Source: Clostridia bacterium
Lineage (GTDB): Bacteria > Bacillota_A > Clostridia > Oscillospirales > CAG-272
Assembly (NCBI GenBank): GCA_017626655.1
Contig: JAGAIH010000321.1
Coordinates: forward strand, 1 to 12,089
Length of the DNA stretch: 12,089 nucleotides
Reading direction: 5' to 3'
Below the pieces are notes generated by a model. The model had not been told where the DNA came from and did not search any database. It worked only from the letters and a program-made list of their open reading frames with translations. Of this stretch, positions 1-6,666 are shown in pieces. Numbering within the stretch: position 1 is the stretch's first letter; each line of letters begins with the position of its first letter. The position numbers and the translations under genes are program-made.

Positions 1-311
1 CCGCCCGTAACGATGGCGGCGGCCACGCCCGCGATGTTACCCGTGCCGACGGTGGCGGCCAGGGCGGCGCAGAGGGCCTGGAACTGGGAAATGGTCTTAC
101 GGTCGGTCTTCTTGGTGGCGTTGCTGTTCTTTTTGAAGACGCTGGCGATGGTGTTCTTCCACCAGTGGCCTACGTGGCTGATCTGGAACACCTTGGTGCC
201 CACGGTCAGAAGGATGCCCGTACCGATGAGCAGGATGAGTCCGGGCAGACCCCAGACCGCGCCGTTGACGGCGTCGTTGATGGTCTTGACCCAATTGAGA
301 AACGCTTCCAT
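1..311 (-). CDS. Sodium:alanine/glycine symporter (AgcS family), N-terminal part
   Basis: The 103 N-terminal residues of an integral membrane transporter that imports alanine or glycine with sodium; the rest lies beyond the left edge. The family is recognised from a first hydrophobic segment (about residues 20-40), the basic loop that follows, and the conserved stretch TVGTGNIAGVAAAI at residues 87-100, which is typical of AgcS proteins. The start is the ATG at 311, preceded by GGAGGAAA (317-324) at good spacing. The gene sits behind a glycine riboswitch and terminator, so glycine is the likely physiological substrate or signal. Family assignment is firm. Glycine versus alanine preference is inferred from the riboswitch, not from the protein. 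Confidence 0.93.
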   Translation of the reverse strand, partial: MEAFLNWVKTINDAVNGAVWGLPGLILLIGTGILLTVGTKVFQISHVGHWWKNTIASVFKKNSNATKKTDRKTISQFQALCAALAATVGTGNIAGVAAAIVTG

Positions 312-339
312 GTTTGTTTCCTCCATGAAAAAATGAAAT

Positions 340-366
340 AAAAAACGCTGCCGAACCTTCGGCAGC
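340..366 (-). terminator. Intrinsic terminator of the glycine riboswitch
   Basis: On the minus strand a near-perfect hairpin with arms GCTGCCGA and TCGGCAGC (347-366) is followed directly by GTTTTTTATTT. It lies between the glycine aptamer and the symporter ribosome binding site, so it is the expression platform. The bases just before and into its 5' arm (minus CAGAGCT, 364-370) duplicate the 3' strand of aptamer helix P1, allowing a switch between two pairings. Confidence 0.9.
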
Positions 367-404
367 TCTGAAAATAGGAAGCAGACACAATATTGACTGT
401 ACCT

Positions 405-488
405 GCTCTGTCCTTTTGCCTGAGAGATTCGGCCTGACCTTGGTCAGCCTTGCACCTTCGGCACCCATTTAAGGGATTCTCCAGAGCT
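405..488 (-). promoter_or_regulatory. Glycine riboswitch, single aptamer
   Basis: Read on the minus strand, the segment carries the hallmark glycine aptamer blocks GGTGCCGAAGGTGCAA (about 441-456) and ATCTCTCAGGCAAAAGG (about 412-428). P1 is closed by GCTCTG (482-487) and CAGAGC (405-410), and a P3 hairpin lies in between (GGCTGACC with GGTCAGGCC). Only one complete aptamer is present, so it is a singlet rather than the tandem form. A short hairpin immediately 3' (arms at 403-407 and 380-384) could be the reduced ghost aptamer described for singlets, though it overlaps the P1 3' strand. The riboswitch controls the sodium:alanine/glycine symporter gene downstream. RNA class is confident from conserved core sequence; the sign of regulation is inferred separately. 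Confidence 0.94.
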
Positions 489-542
489 CCTCCGCCGACA
501 GTTTCGGATGATCCTGGCGGCATCACGGGGAACGATGGGGGT

Positions 543-571
543 ATTATAGCACACAAAGCCCCATATGTCAA
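543..571 (-). promoter_or_regulatory. Sigma-A promoter of the riboswitch-symporter transcript
   Basis: On the minus strand TTGACA (566-571) and TATAAT (543-548) are separated by exactly 17 nt, a perfect consensus. Transcription should begin near 536, giving a leader of about 200 nt through the glycine aptamer and terminator. Confidence 0.9.
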
Positions 572-603
572 GGGGTTTCGACAACTTTTGAAAAGAAAAC
601 ATC

Positions 604-632
604 TTGACAAACCGCCTGCTTCTATGTATAAT
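604..632 (+). promoter_or_regulatory. Sigma-A promoter of the ThrE-type exporter genes
   Basis: TTGACA (604-609) and TATAAT (627-632) are separated by 17 nt. Predicted start of transcription is near 639, only about 24 nt before the GTG start at 663. It is divergent from the riboswitch promoter; the two -35 boxes are 32 bp apart. Confidence 0.88.
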
Positions 633-662
633 AGTATCACATCATTGAAACGGAGCAGTACC

Positions 663-1514
663 GTGAAATTCCCACATTTTCTGACAACCCCCACGGGCGG
701 TGTCACCCGTGCCTCTGCCCCTGCCGCCGAGGGGCAGACTGTGCCCACCGATGCGGGGAGTATCCTGTCCATTGCCTTGGACGTGGGAGCCGAGCTTTTG
801 CGGGCGGGGGGGGAGATCCACCGCGTGGAGGATACCGTGACCCGCATCTGCCGTGCTTACGGAGCCGAAGCGGTGGAGGTCTTCGCCATTACCTCCCTCA
901 TCACCGCTGAGGTGCGGATGCCTGACGGCTCCTTTGCCACCCGCAACCGCCGTGTACCCACTGCCTATAACCATCTGGCGCGTCTGGAATCCCTCAACGC
1001 TCTATCCCGTACCATCTGTAAGAGCCCCATCTCAGCCGCCGAGGTGGAAGCACGTCTGGAGGATATCCGCCTCTACCGTCCCGTCCCCGAGTGGCTGTGT
1101 TACCTGGGCGGGATGCTGGCTACGGGCGGCTTCGCCGTCTTCTTCGGCGGCTCGATCTTGGACGGCTTGGCCGCCGCCGCCATCGCCTTATTTTTGACCC
1201 TGTTCGCCCGTCTGCGCCCCTTACGCATCAACAGCATGGTCAAGTCCCTCATTTCTTCCTTTGCCGCAGGGGTTTTGTCGGTGCTGTGCGTGGAGCTTGG
1301 CTTTGGCGAGCATGTGGATAAGATCATCATCGGTACCATCATGCTGGAGATCCCGGGCCTGTCCTTTGGCAACGCCCTGCGGGATCTGCTTTGCGGGGAT
1401 ACCCTGGCGGGTACCATGCGCCTGATCCAGGCCATTCTCCAGACCCTCATGATCGCGCTGGGCTACATGGCCGCTCTGACCCTGTTCAATCGCTTGATCG
1501 GAGGTGGCGTATGA
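663..1514 (+). CDS. Threonine/serine exporter family protein, ThrE N-terminal (DUF1212, YjjP-like) subunit
   Basis: A 283-residue inner-membrane protein of the ThrE/YjjP family (DUF1212), the larger half of a two-part exporter. ThrE exports threonine/serine in Corynebacterium, and the YjjP-YjjB pair has been linked to succinate export in E. coli; the substrate here is not decided by sequence. The family signature LLRAGGEIHRVEDTVTRIC lies at residues 45-63 in the cytoplasmic part. Hydrophobic helices follow at about 142-185, 195-215, 220-245 and 255-280, with the conserved IMLEIPGLSFGNALRD at 226-241. GTG at 663 is chosen because GGAG (652-655) precedes it by 7 nt and the promoter start lies at about 639. 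The longer open frame reaching back to 450 overlaps the riboswitch and begins upstream of the promoter. It overlaps the next gene by 4 nt (ATGA). Confidence 0.9.
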   Translation: MKFPHFLTTPTGGVTRASAPAAEGQTVPTDAGSILSIALDVGAELLRAGGEIHRVEDTVTRICRAYGAEAVEVFAITSLITAEVRMPDGSFATRNRRVPTAYNHLARLESLNALSRTICKSPISAAEVEARLEDIRLYRPVPEWLCYLGGMLATGGFAVFFGGSILDGLAAAAIALFLTLFARLRPLRINSMVKSLISSFAAGVLSVLCVELGFGEHVDKIIIGTIMLEIPGLSFGNALRDLLCGDTLAGTMRLIQAILQTLMIALGYMAALTLFNRLIGGGV

Positions 1515-1960
1515 GAGAATCCATCATCATGCTGATAACTGCCGCCATCAGTACGTTGGGCTTTTCCATCCTGTTCTACGTTCATCCCCGCCGTCTGCTC
1601 GTGGCTACCCTGGGGGGAGTTCTGACCACGGCCGTCTACCTGATAGCGGGACATTTTATCGGCGGGGAGCTGTTCCCCAATCTGCTGGCCGCCCTGGTGG
1701 GTGCGGGGTTTTCCGAGATCATGGCGCGGGTCACCAAGGTGCCCGTCCCCGTCTATATGGTGCCTTGCGTCATCCCCCTGGTTCCCGGCAGCGGTCTTTA
1801 CGGAACCATGTTCAATTTCGTTACGGGGAATTATCCCGAGGCCGCCTCGGCGGGGCTGCGTACCCTTCAGGTCGCGCTGGGCATTGCGGGGGGGATCGTC
1901 ATCGCCTCGGTGTTGGGGATCATCTTCCGTCCTCGGCTGTTTATCCGAAAGAAACGTTAA
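1511..1960 (+). CDS. Threonine/serine exporter family protein, C-terminal (DUF3815, YjjB-like) subunit
   Basis: A 149-residue membrane protein corresponding to the ThrE_2/DUF3815 domain, which in split systems is encoded separately as YjjB and pairs with the YjjP-like subunit. Hydrophobic helices are visible at about residues 5-23, 28-50, 55-72, 82-104 and 118-140. The family motif PLVPGSGLYGTM lies at 89-100, and the C-terminus is basic (RLFIRKKR). The ATG at 1511 overlaps the TGA of the preceding gene and has GGAGG at 1500-1504, 6 nt upstream, so the two are translationally coupled and made from the promoter at 604-632. Together they should form one transporter. The direction (export) follows the family; the substrate is unknown. 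Confidence 0.9.
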   Translation: MRESIIMLITAAISTLGFSILFYVHPRRLLVATLGGVLTTAVYLIAGHFIGGELFPNLLAALVGAGFSEIMARVTKVPVPVYMVPCVIPLVPGSGLYGTMFNFVTGNYPEAASAGLRTLQVALGIAGGIVIASVLGIIFRPRLFIRKKR

Positions 1961-1972
1961 TAAATTAAAACA

Positions 1973-2013
1973 AGCCCCAACCGAGAGCCCTTGCGTCCCC
2001 CCTGGTTGGGGCT
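1973..2013 (+). terminator. Hairpin terminator after the exporter genes
   Basis: A 10-bp perfect stem AGCCCCAACC (1973-1982) / GGTTGGGGCT (2004-2013) with a 21-nt loop follows the exporter stop codon by 13 nt. The plus-strand tail (GCAATTT) is a poor U-tract, so termination may be partial. The minus-strand tail is richer in T but no minus gene ends here. Confidence 0.5.
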
Positions 2014-2087
2014 GCAATTTGTGCAGGGTATACAAATCAAAAGAAGAAAGTTTGGGGAAATAAACTCTTTCTTTTTGGAGGTTTTTT

Positions 2088-2096
2088 TGGTATAAT
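2088..2096 (+). promoter_or_regulatory. Extended -10 promoter of the sugar ABC ATPase gene
   Basis: TGGTATAAT is a perfect extended -10 (TGnTATAAT). No good TTGACA exists at the usual distance (TTTCTT at 2068-2073), which fits an extended -10 promoter. The predicted start is about 2103, giving a leader of about 86 nt. Confidence 0.8.
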
Positions 2097-2102
2097 ATCA
2101 AC

Positions 2103-2133
2103 GTGCAGAGGTGTGCGCACAGGCTCCCTGCAC
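2103..2133 (+). other. 5'-terminal stem-loop in the ABC ATPase leader
   Basis: GTGCAG (2103-2108) pairs with CTGCAC (2128-2133), and an inner GTGTGCGCAC segment can form a small extra stem. The helix begins at the predicted first transcribed base. This would make the 5' end double-stranded, a known way of protecting Firmicutes mRNAs from 5' exonuclease decay. Structure by eye only. Confidence 0.5.
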
Positions 2134-2188
2134 ACCCGACCCCGGTTCGATTTTTTATGTAAGATATTATTTAGGAGGAAAATCTCAA

Positions 2189-3343
2189 ATGGCAAGTGTA
2201 TCCCTTCGTCACATTTACAAGAAGTACCCCGGCGGCGTAACTGCCGTGTCCGACTTCAACCTGGAGATCAAGGATAAGGAGTTCCTGGTCCTGGTCGGTC
2301 CTTCCGGTTGCGGTAAGACCACTACCCTGCGTATGGTCGCCGGTCTGGAGGAGATCTCCGAGGGTGAGCTGTTCATCGGCGACCAGCTGGTCAACGACGT
2401 GGCTCCTAAGGATCGTAAGATCGCGATGGTGTTCCAGAACTACGCTCTGTATCCTCACATGACCGTGTTCGAGAACATGGCCTTCGGTCTGAAGCTGAAC
2501 AAGACTCCTAAGGAGGAGATCAAGCGCCGCGTTGAGGAGGCTGCCCGCATCCTGGATATCACCCACCTGCTCGACAGAAAGCCCAAGGCTCTGTCCGGCG
2601 GTCAGAAGCAGCGTGTGGCTCTGGGTCGTGCAATCGTCCGTAACCCCAAGGTCTTCCTTCTTGACGAGCCTCTGTCCAACCTGGACGCTAAGCTCCGTGC
2701 TGCCATGAGAACCGAGCTGACCAAGCTGCACGCCCGCGTCGGTACCACCTTCATCTACGTTACCCACGACCAGGTCGAGGCTATGACCATGGCAACCCGT
2801 ATCGTGGTTATGAAGGACGGTCTGATCCAGCAGGTCGACACTCCTCAGAACCTCTACGATTCTCCCTGCAACCTGTTCGTCGCAGGCTTCATCGGTACCC
2901 CCCAGATGAACTTCATCAACGGTACCCTGAACAAGAAGGGCGAGGATCTGTACTTCGACTTCGAGAACGTCTCCGTTAAGCTGCCCGCAGAGAAGGCCAA
3001 CAACCCCGCTCTGAAGGACTACATCGACCAGGAGGTCGTTCTGGGTCTGCGTCCCGAGTGCATCTATGACCAGCCCGCACAGGTCGAGGCTCACGCCGAC
3101 GCTTCCTTCGAGGCATTCGTTGACGTCACCGAGCTGATGGGTGCCGAGATCTACCTGTACCTGAACGTCGGTAAGTCCGAGGAGGGTGACGGTAAGATCA
3201 AGGTCGTCAACGACGGTACCAACCTGATCGCCCGCGTCTCCTCCCGCTCCCAGTCCCGCGCCGGCGATACCATCAAGGTTGCCTTCGATACCACTCGCTG
3301 CCACATCTTCGACAAGGACACCGAGCGTTGCATTTGCCACTAA
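2189..3343 (+). CDS. Carbohydrate ABC transporter ATP-binding protein (MsmK/UgpC/MalK type)
   Basis: A 384-residue cytoplasmic ATPase that powers sugar uptake by binding to permease subunits. Motifs in order: Walker [10 protein letters not shown] (37-45), Q-loop Q83 in [12 protein letters not shown], signature LSGGQKQR (135-142), Walker B VFLLDEP (155-161), D-loop SNLDA (163-167) and H-loop H193 in YVTHDQ. A C-terminal OB-fold regulatory domain (about 235-384) contains the MalK-like segment GLRPECI. Length matches the family. The ATG at 2189 has AGGAGG at 2173-2178; a longer frame back to 2111 lacks such a site. No permease or solute-binding gene is adjacent and the gene has its own promoter and terminator, so it resembles the shared ATPases MsmK, MsmX and MsiK. 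Codon use is strongly biased (CTG, AAG, GAG, GGT, CGT) compared with neighbours, suggesting high expression. Confidence 0.96.
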   Translation: MASVSLRHIYKKYPGGVTAVSDFNLEIKDKEFLVLVGPSGCGKTTTLRMVAGLEEISEGELFIGDQLVNDVAPKDRKIAMVFQNYALYPHMTVFENMAFGLKLNKTPKEEIKRRVEEAARILDITHLLDRKPKALSGGQKQRVALGRAIVRNPKVFLLDEPLSNLDAKLRAAMRTELTKLHARVGTTFIYVTHDQVEAMTMATRIVVMKDGLIQQVDTPQNLYDSPCNLFVAGFIGTPQMNFINGTLNKKGEDLYFDFENVSVKLPAEKANNPALKDYIDQEVVLGLRPECIYDQPAQVEAHADASFEAFVDVTELMGAEIYLYLNVGKSEEGDGKIKVVNDGTNLIARVSSRSQSRAGDTIKVAFDTTRCHIFDKDTERCICH

Positions 3344-3357
3344 TTCTTACATTTTTG

Positions 3358-3383
3358 CTCCCCCGCTCTGCGGGGGAGTTTTT
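3358..3383 (+). terminator. Intrinsic terminator of the ABC ATPase gene
   Basis: A 9-bp perfect GC-rich stem CTCCCCCGC / GCGGGGGAG with a TCT loop (3358-3378) is followed by TTTTT (3379-3383), 14 nt after the stop codon. It makes the ATPase gene monocistronic. Confidence 0.95.
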
Positions 3384-3423
3384 CAATCAAACATGAAAAA
3401 ATATGAAGCTGCATCCCCGCATC

Positions 3424-3452
3424 TTGACAGGGAACCGTTCGTATGTTATACT
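3424..3452 (+). promoter_or_regulatory. Sigma-A promoter of the small membrane protein gene
   Basis: TTGACA (3424-3429) and TATACT (3447-3452) are separated by 17 nt. The predicted start is about 3459, 24 nt before the GTG start. The layout is the same length, base for base, as that of the exporter promoter at 604-632. Confidence 0.85.
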
Positions 3453-3482
3453 GATATCACAAACCGGAAAGGAGCGCGAACC

Positions 3483-4019
3483 GTGAAGAATTCTGCCATG
3501 CACCCGAAAAAACGGCATAAACTCGTCTGCCTGCTTCGTATCCTGACAACGTCTTGGGCGATTCTGGGACCGATGGCGGTCATCACCGCGGCGGTGGTGA
3601 CAACGCTTCTGGAGGGCGATTGGTGGAAGGGCTTTTTTCTGGCGTGCCTCGCTTTCTATGGGCTTCTCCTGTACACGAGCTACTTTTCCCTGCTCACTGT
3701 CCTGTGGGAGCTGACCCGCCGCGCCCGCCGCAAATACGGGGAGGATATAGGGGATACCCCTTTCACCACCGTACTTCACCGCATCCTTGGGGGAGTCGCC
3801 ATGGCCGGGCTCGGAACGGCCGTCTTTATCCCCCTGATCCTGTTCGACCTCCTGAACGGCGGTTTTGCCATAATCCATTTCGTCATCGGTATGCTGGAGG
3901 CATCCCTGTATGGGACCCTCGGTGTCTACGATGTGATCCGCCGCATCATCCGTCGCCGCCGCTCTGAGGGGCAACGGCTGGAGGAGGAGCGACAGGCGTG
4001 GGAGGGGTATCTGAATTGA
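3483..4019 (+). CDS. Small four-helix membrane protein, function unknown
   Basis: A 178-residue protein I do not recognise. It starts with a basic tail (KKRHK at 9-13) followed by four likely membrane helices at about residues 14-43, 51-76, 101-123 and 127-150. It ends in a very basic and then charged cytoplasmic tail (RRIIRRRRSEGQRLEEER, 153-170). A second basic stretch between helices 2 and 3 (RRARRKYGED) supports an inside-positive topology with both ends in the cytoplasm. The GTG at 3483 is chosen because AAAGGAG (3468-3474) precedes it by 8 nt and the promoter lies at 3424-3452; the open frame extending back to 3279 overlaps the ABC gene and its terminator. It is monocistronic and convergent with the sipL-like gene. 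It carries no enzymatic motif; function cannot be assigned. Confidence 0.8.
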   Translation: MKNSAMHPKKRHKLVCLLRILTTSWAILGPMAVITAAVVTTLLEGDWWKGFFLACLAFYGLLLYTSYFSLLTVLWELTRRARRKYGEDIGDTPFTTVLHRILGGVAMAGLGTAVFIPLILFDLLNGGFAIIHFVIGMLEASLYGTLGVYDVIRRIIRRRRSEGQRLEEERQAWEGYLN

Positions 4020-4041
4020 TTCGGTGATGAACTGCATAGAG

Positions 4042-4073
4042 AAAGACCGCGGGAGCTGTTCCCGCGGTCTTTT
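4042..4073. terminator. Bidirectional terminator between convergent genes
   Basis: A 13-bp perfect stem, AAAGACCGCGGGA (4042-4054) with TCCCGCGGTCTTT (4060-4072), and a 5-nt loop lie between the plus gene ending at 4019 and the minus gene ending at 4091. A-rich and T-rich ends on both sides give short U-tracts in either direction (TTTT on plus, TTTCTCT on minus), so it probably serves both genes. Confidence 0.88.
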
Positions 4074-4090
4074 ATGTATGGATAGAAGAA

Positions 4091-5716
4091 TCAAACGATC
4101 AAATACCCAACCCCCTCCAGAGACTCCGCCCCGTCGGGACGGATCCCGGCAGGGAGATTGTTGGCCGCCGTCAGCGCCGCCATGGGGGCGTGGTAGCGCT
4201 TAGCCACCGACCAGACCGAATCGGCGGGAGCGGGGAAGCATATCGCGTACTCGCCCAGGGGGCGGGTGACCTCCTCCCCTGCCGTGAACTCGGTCAGGGC
4301 GGTAAAGGGCGCGGGCCTGTAGGTGCGGAGGGAAACCGCCAGCTCAGCGTCAACTCCCACCCGTTCGCCGTCCATGCGGGCGCGGCAGTTGACCACAGTC
4401 ACCCCGCCGTCGAAATCAGCGGAGCCACCGTTAACCGCCTCCGCAGTGGACGAGGTCAGCTCAGCGGCGGGGATATCGAATTCATAGCGGAAGGGAAGCT
4501 CCATCTCGGCGGGGCTGTACTCGCCGTCCCGGAGCAGGAGGAGGTGACAGCGGCATCTCCCGGTCAGCACGCACCGCCCCTTGGCGGGATCGGCCACCAG
4601 CTCCTCAGGCGTGGCGGTGGCGGTGATATCCACCACGCGGGCGGCGGGATCCACCCCTACCTCGGACAGGGGGAGGGAATCACTCAAGGTGAAGTTGCCG
4701 TTCAGAGCGCGGAGAGCGGCCTCGGCGGGGTAGTTGGCGTAGCGGGCGGTCCCCTCGCGGCGGGTGGAGTAGCGGTCCTTCACGTAGGTGACCGCCTCAT
4801 TCTGCTGGGCGCGGACCTCACAGACCACCCCCATATCCACGTGGAGATGTCCCTCCTCCACCAGTACGCTGATCTCGGTACAGTAGCCGCAGGCGGTGGC
4901 GGTACAGGCGGGGGTCACTCCCTCCGCTTCCACGGCCTGAGAGAAGGGGATCTTGCGCTGAAGAATGGTCAGAGACTGAGCCTCGCGGGGGGTAGGTGTA
5001 TCCATGGCAAAGGCCGCGTCCTCCTCGGCGGGGGTGAGGGTGAGCTTCACCGTAACCTCCCCGCGGCAGTTCACCAGCCCCATGGCGGGGGCGGCCTCGG
5101 TGACCATGACCTGCCCCTCGGCGCAGACCACCCGCATTTCCCCGTCGGCGGGGGAGAGGATGATGTCGTCCTGGAGGGCCAGAGACTCCCCCAGGGCGCG
5201 GTAGAGCCGTCCGACCCGCCCCTCGGCGGTGAGGGTCTCTACCGTGGGATCCTCTTCTCCGTCACCCTCCAGGGGGCATTCCCCGTAGGCTCTGGCGCGG
5301 GCCTTGACCTTACAGCGGATATGCAGCCGCCTGGGGGCCATCACACGCCCTACGGGTACTTCGGCAGAAAGATCGCAGAGGCAGACCATGGGCTCGCCCA
5401 TGGCGCTCAGTAGGCCGCTGTCGCCATTCTCCTTAGCTTCCAGGCGGTACTCGGTAGACAGGGGGGCGCAGTACACCCCACCGTCCTGGCCTACGTAGAG
5501 GACGTAGTAGTCCATGCTCCCCGTCAGCTCTGCGCCGCTTCCCCCGAAGCCGCCTGGAGGGAGCAGATTCACCCCGATGCGAAGAAGCCGCTTGATCTCG
5601 GGCTGGTAGTCGGGGAGGGTGAAATCCCCCGCCACTTCGGCGGACAGATTCTGTACGGGCAGGGGAAGCTGAACCCTCCCCCGACCCGCCGTATCGCTCA
5701 CGTATTGATTCATCAT
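4091..5716 (-). CDS. sipL: SPOCS (DUF3794) and LysM domain protein, SipL-like spore coat morphogenetic protein
   Basis: A 541-residue protein with the layout of SipL, the clostridial protein that binds SpoIVA and anchors the coat layer around the forespore. Three SPOCS/DUF3794-like beta-rich stretches are visible at about residues 20-110 (beginning DFTLPDYQPEIKRLLRI at 31-47), 165-310 and 340-465. A C-terminal LysM domain occupies about 488-541, including DSVWSVAKRYHAPMAAL at 499-515. In C. difficile the LysM region of SipL contacts SpoIVA. Length is close to the known SipL (about 520 residues). There is no signal peptide, as expected for a mother-cell cytosolic protein. The first of two adjacent ATGs (5716) is favoured by AAAGGAGA, with its GGAG core at 5727-5730. 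A plausible sigma-E promoter lies upstream. Other LysM/DUF3794 proteins exist, so the exact ortholog call is moderately sure. Confidence 0.82.
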   Translation of the reverse strand: MMNQYVSDTAGRGRVQLPLPVQNLSAEVAGDFTLPDYQPEIKRLLRIGVNLLPPGGFGGSGAELTGSMDYYVLYVGQDGGVYCAPLSTEYRLEAKENGDSGLLSAMGEPMVCLCDLSAEVPVGRVMAPRRLHIRCKVKARARAYGECPLEGDGEEDPTVETLTAEGRVGRLYRALGESLALQDDIILSPADGEMRVVCAEGQVMVTEAAPAMGLVNCRGEVTVKLTLTPAEEDAAFAMDTPTPREAQSLTILQRKIPFSQAVEAEGVTPACTATACGYCTEISVLVEEGHLHVDMGVVCEVRAQQNEAVTYVKDRYSTRREGTARYANYPAEAALRALNGNFTLSDSLPLSEVGVDPAARVVDITATATPEELVADPAKGRCVLTGRCRCHLLLLRDGEYSPAEMELPFRYEFDIPAAELTSSTAEAVNGGSADFDGGVTVVNCRARMDGERVGVDAELAVSLRTYRPAPFTALTEFTAGEEVTRPLGEYAICFPAPADSVWSVAKRYHAPMAALTAANNLPAGIRPDGAESLEGVGYLIV

Positions 5717-5751
5717 ATTCCCGGGTCTCCTTTGATTGGTTTTTCATGATG

Positions 5752-5780
5752 AATGTATGCGGCGGATGGGGGGAATAGAA
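5752..5780 (-). promoter_or_regulatory. Putative sigma-E promoter of the sipL-like gene
   Basis: On the minus strand CATACATT (5752-5759) matches the sigma-E -10 consensus CATACAnT. The -35-like TTCTATT (5774-5780) sits 14 nt upstream, the usual sigma-E spacing. The predicted transcript starts about 28 nt before the ATG. No sigma-A promoter was found in this interval, which fits a mother-cell sporulation gene. Confidence 0.6.
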
Positions 5781-5817
5781 CCGATAACGGGCAGGTGAAG
5801 ACCCGCGTATCGCCCAC

Positions 5818-5853
5818 GAAAAAGAACACCGCTCTTCCAAAGAACGGTGTTCT
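5818..5853 (-). terminator. Intrinsic terminator of the zinc-ribbon gene
   Basis: On the minus strand a 9-bp stem AGAACACCG / CGGTGTTCT (5823-5831 and 5845-5853) with a 13-nt loop runs into TTTTT, about 10 nt after the stop of the gene ending at 5864. It separates that gene from the sipL-like gene. Confidence 0.9.
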
Positions 5854-5863
5854 GTCTTTTCGG

Positions 5864-6553
5864 TTACTGTAAATGCACGCTGTCCGCGTTGAGGAAGGCG
5901 TGGGCCGACAGCATGGAGTCGGTGGGGATGACCGTGGAGGCGCCGCAGACACGGCAGGTGAGCTTGATGCCCTCCTCGATAATCTCGGCTTCGTAGCGGC
6001 TTTCTTCCTCATTCCATTCGCCATAATCGGCGGTAGCAGTGTGCTCTTCGGCGGGATCCGGGTGGCAGCGGCAGTAGATCTTCCCCTCGGCGTCCAGATC
6101 GTCGATGACGAAGAGGATGATATCCAGGATCTGGGGATCGGGGAGATCCTGTTCGTCTCCGTGGAGAGCCGAGAAATCCGTGATGCCGTTCTCCTCCAGC
6201 ATATCCAGAAGCTCCAGCTCGGTGCGGGCCAGCTCGGCCTTGACTTGGTTCATCTCCCCCATGAAGGCGATGTTGATATCCGAGTAGGGGCAGGGAAGCA
6301 CGAACAGCTCATCCGAAAAGAAGAGGGAGGAGTTGACCGTAAAGGTATGAGGCTGGGAGCAGATGAGACAGGGGACGGTGAGACGGACGGTGCCGTCGCG
6401 GTTGTAGACGATCTTCAGCTCACTTTTGCCACAGGTGCATTTCAGCTTGACCATATCGGCCGAGAGATTGAAGAGACCGACAGCGGTCATGATGCCGCCG
6501 CCGCAGTCGGGACAGCGGTAGGCCACGGTGGTGCGCTTTTCGTTCAGTACCAT
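5864..6553 (-). CDS. Cysteine-rich zinc-ribbon protein, function unknown
   Basis: A 229-residue soluble protein I cannot name. It has paired cysteines at the N-terminus (CPDC, 14-17; CTC, 39-41), a third knuckle CLIC (62-65), a single Cys88, a CRCH cluster (161-164) and a C-terminal CRVCGA (200-205). The two halves are joined by an acidic, probably helical stretch (about 98-160). The pattern suggests two or more zinc ribbons, one split between the ends of the chain. There is no signal peptide or membrane helix, so it should be cytosolic. The ATG at 6553 is preceded by GGAAGG (6561-6566) at 7 nt. It lies between the foldase gene and the sipL-like gene, all on the minus strand, but terminators on both sides argue for its own transcript. 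A role in nucleic-acid or protein binding is possible but unproven. Confidence 0.82.
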   Translation of the reverse strand: MVLNEKRTTVAYRCPDCGGGIMTAVGLFNLSADMVKLKCTCGKSELKIVYNRDGTVRLTVPCLICSQPHTFTVNSSLFFSDELFVLPCPYSDINIAFMGEMNQVKAELARTELELLDMLEENGITDFSALHGDEQDLPDPQILDIILFVIDDLDAEGKIYCRCHPDPAEEHTATADYGEWNEEESRYEAEIIEEGIKLTCRVCGASTVIPTDSMLSAHAFLNADSVHLQ

Positions 6554-6666
6554 AGGAGTTCCTTCCTGCCCGCGAGGGGCTTCCGCTCGGGGCGGTTTTT
6601 TCGGTTGGGGCTTCAGTCGTCAGGGCGTTTCATATAGATGCCCTGTCAGTATATGCGGGAGTCAAA

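Noticed and set aside
450..662. N-terminal extension of the ThrE-type gene back to an ATG at 450
   Set aside because: It would begin upstream of the promoter at 604-632 and overlap the riboswitch; GTG 663 has the proper ribosome binding site.
2144..2150. GGTTCGA, resembling a tRNA T-loop
   Set aside because: No acceptor, D-arm or anticodon structure surrounds it; it is part of the ABC gene leader.
2171..3340. Long minus-strand open frame opposite the ABC ATPase gene
   Set aside because: Mirror of a highly codon-biased gene with intact ABC motifs; the translation is low-complexity Leu/Val/Gly/Asp and no start signals are present.
4190..5413. Plus-strand open frame opposite the sipL-like gene
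   Set aside because: Gly/His-rich shadow translation, no ribosome binding site, and antisense to a protein with recognisable SPOCS and LysM domains.
6575..6602. Plus-strand hairpin followed by TTTTTT
   Set aside because: It resembles a terminator, but no plus-strand gene precedes it; it sits in the leader of a minus-strand gene and its stem is imperfect.
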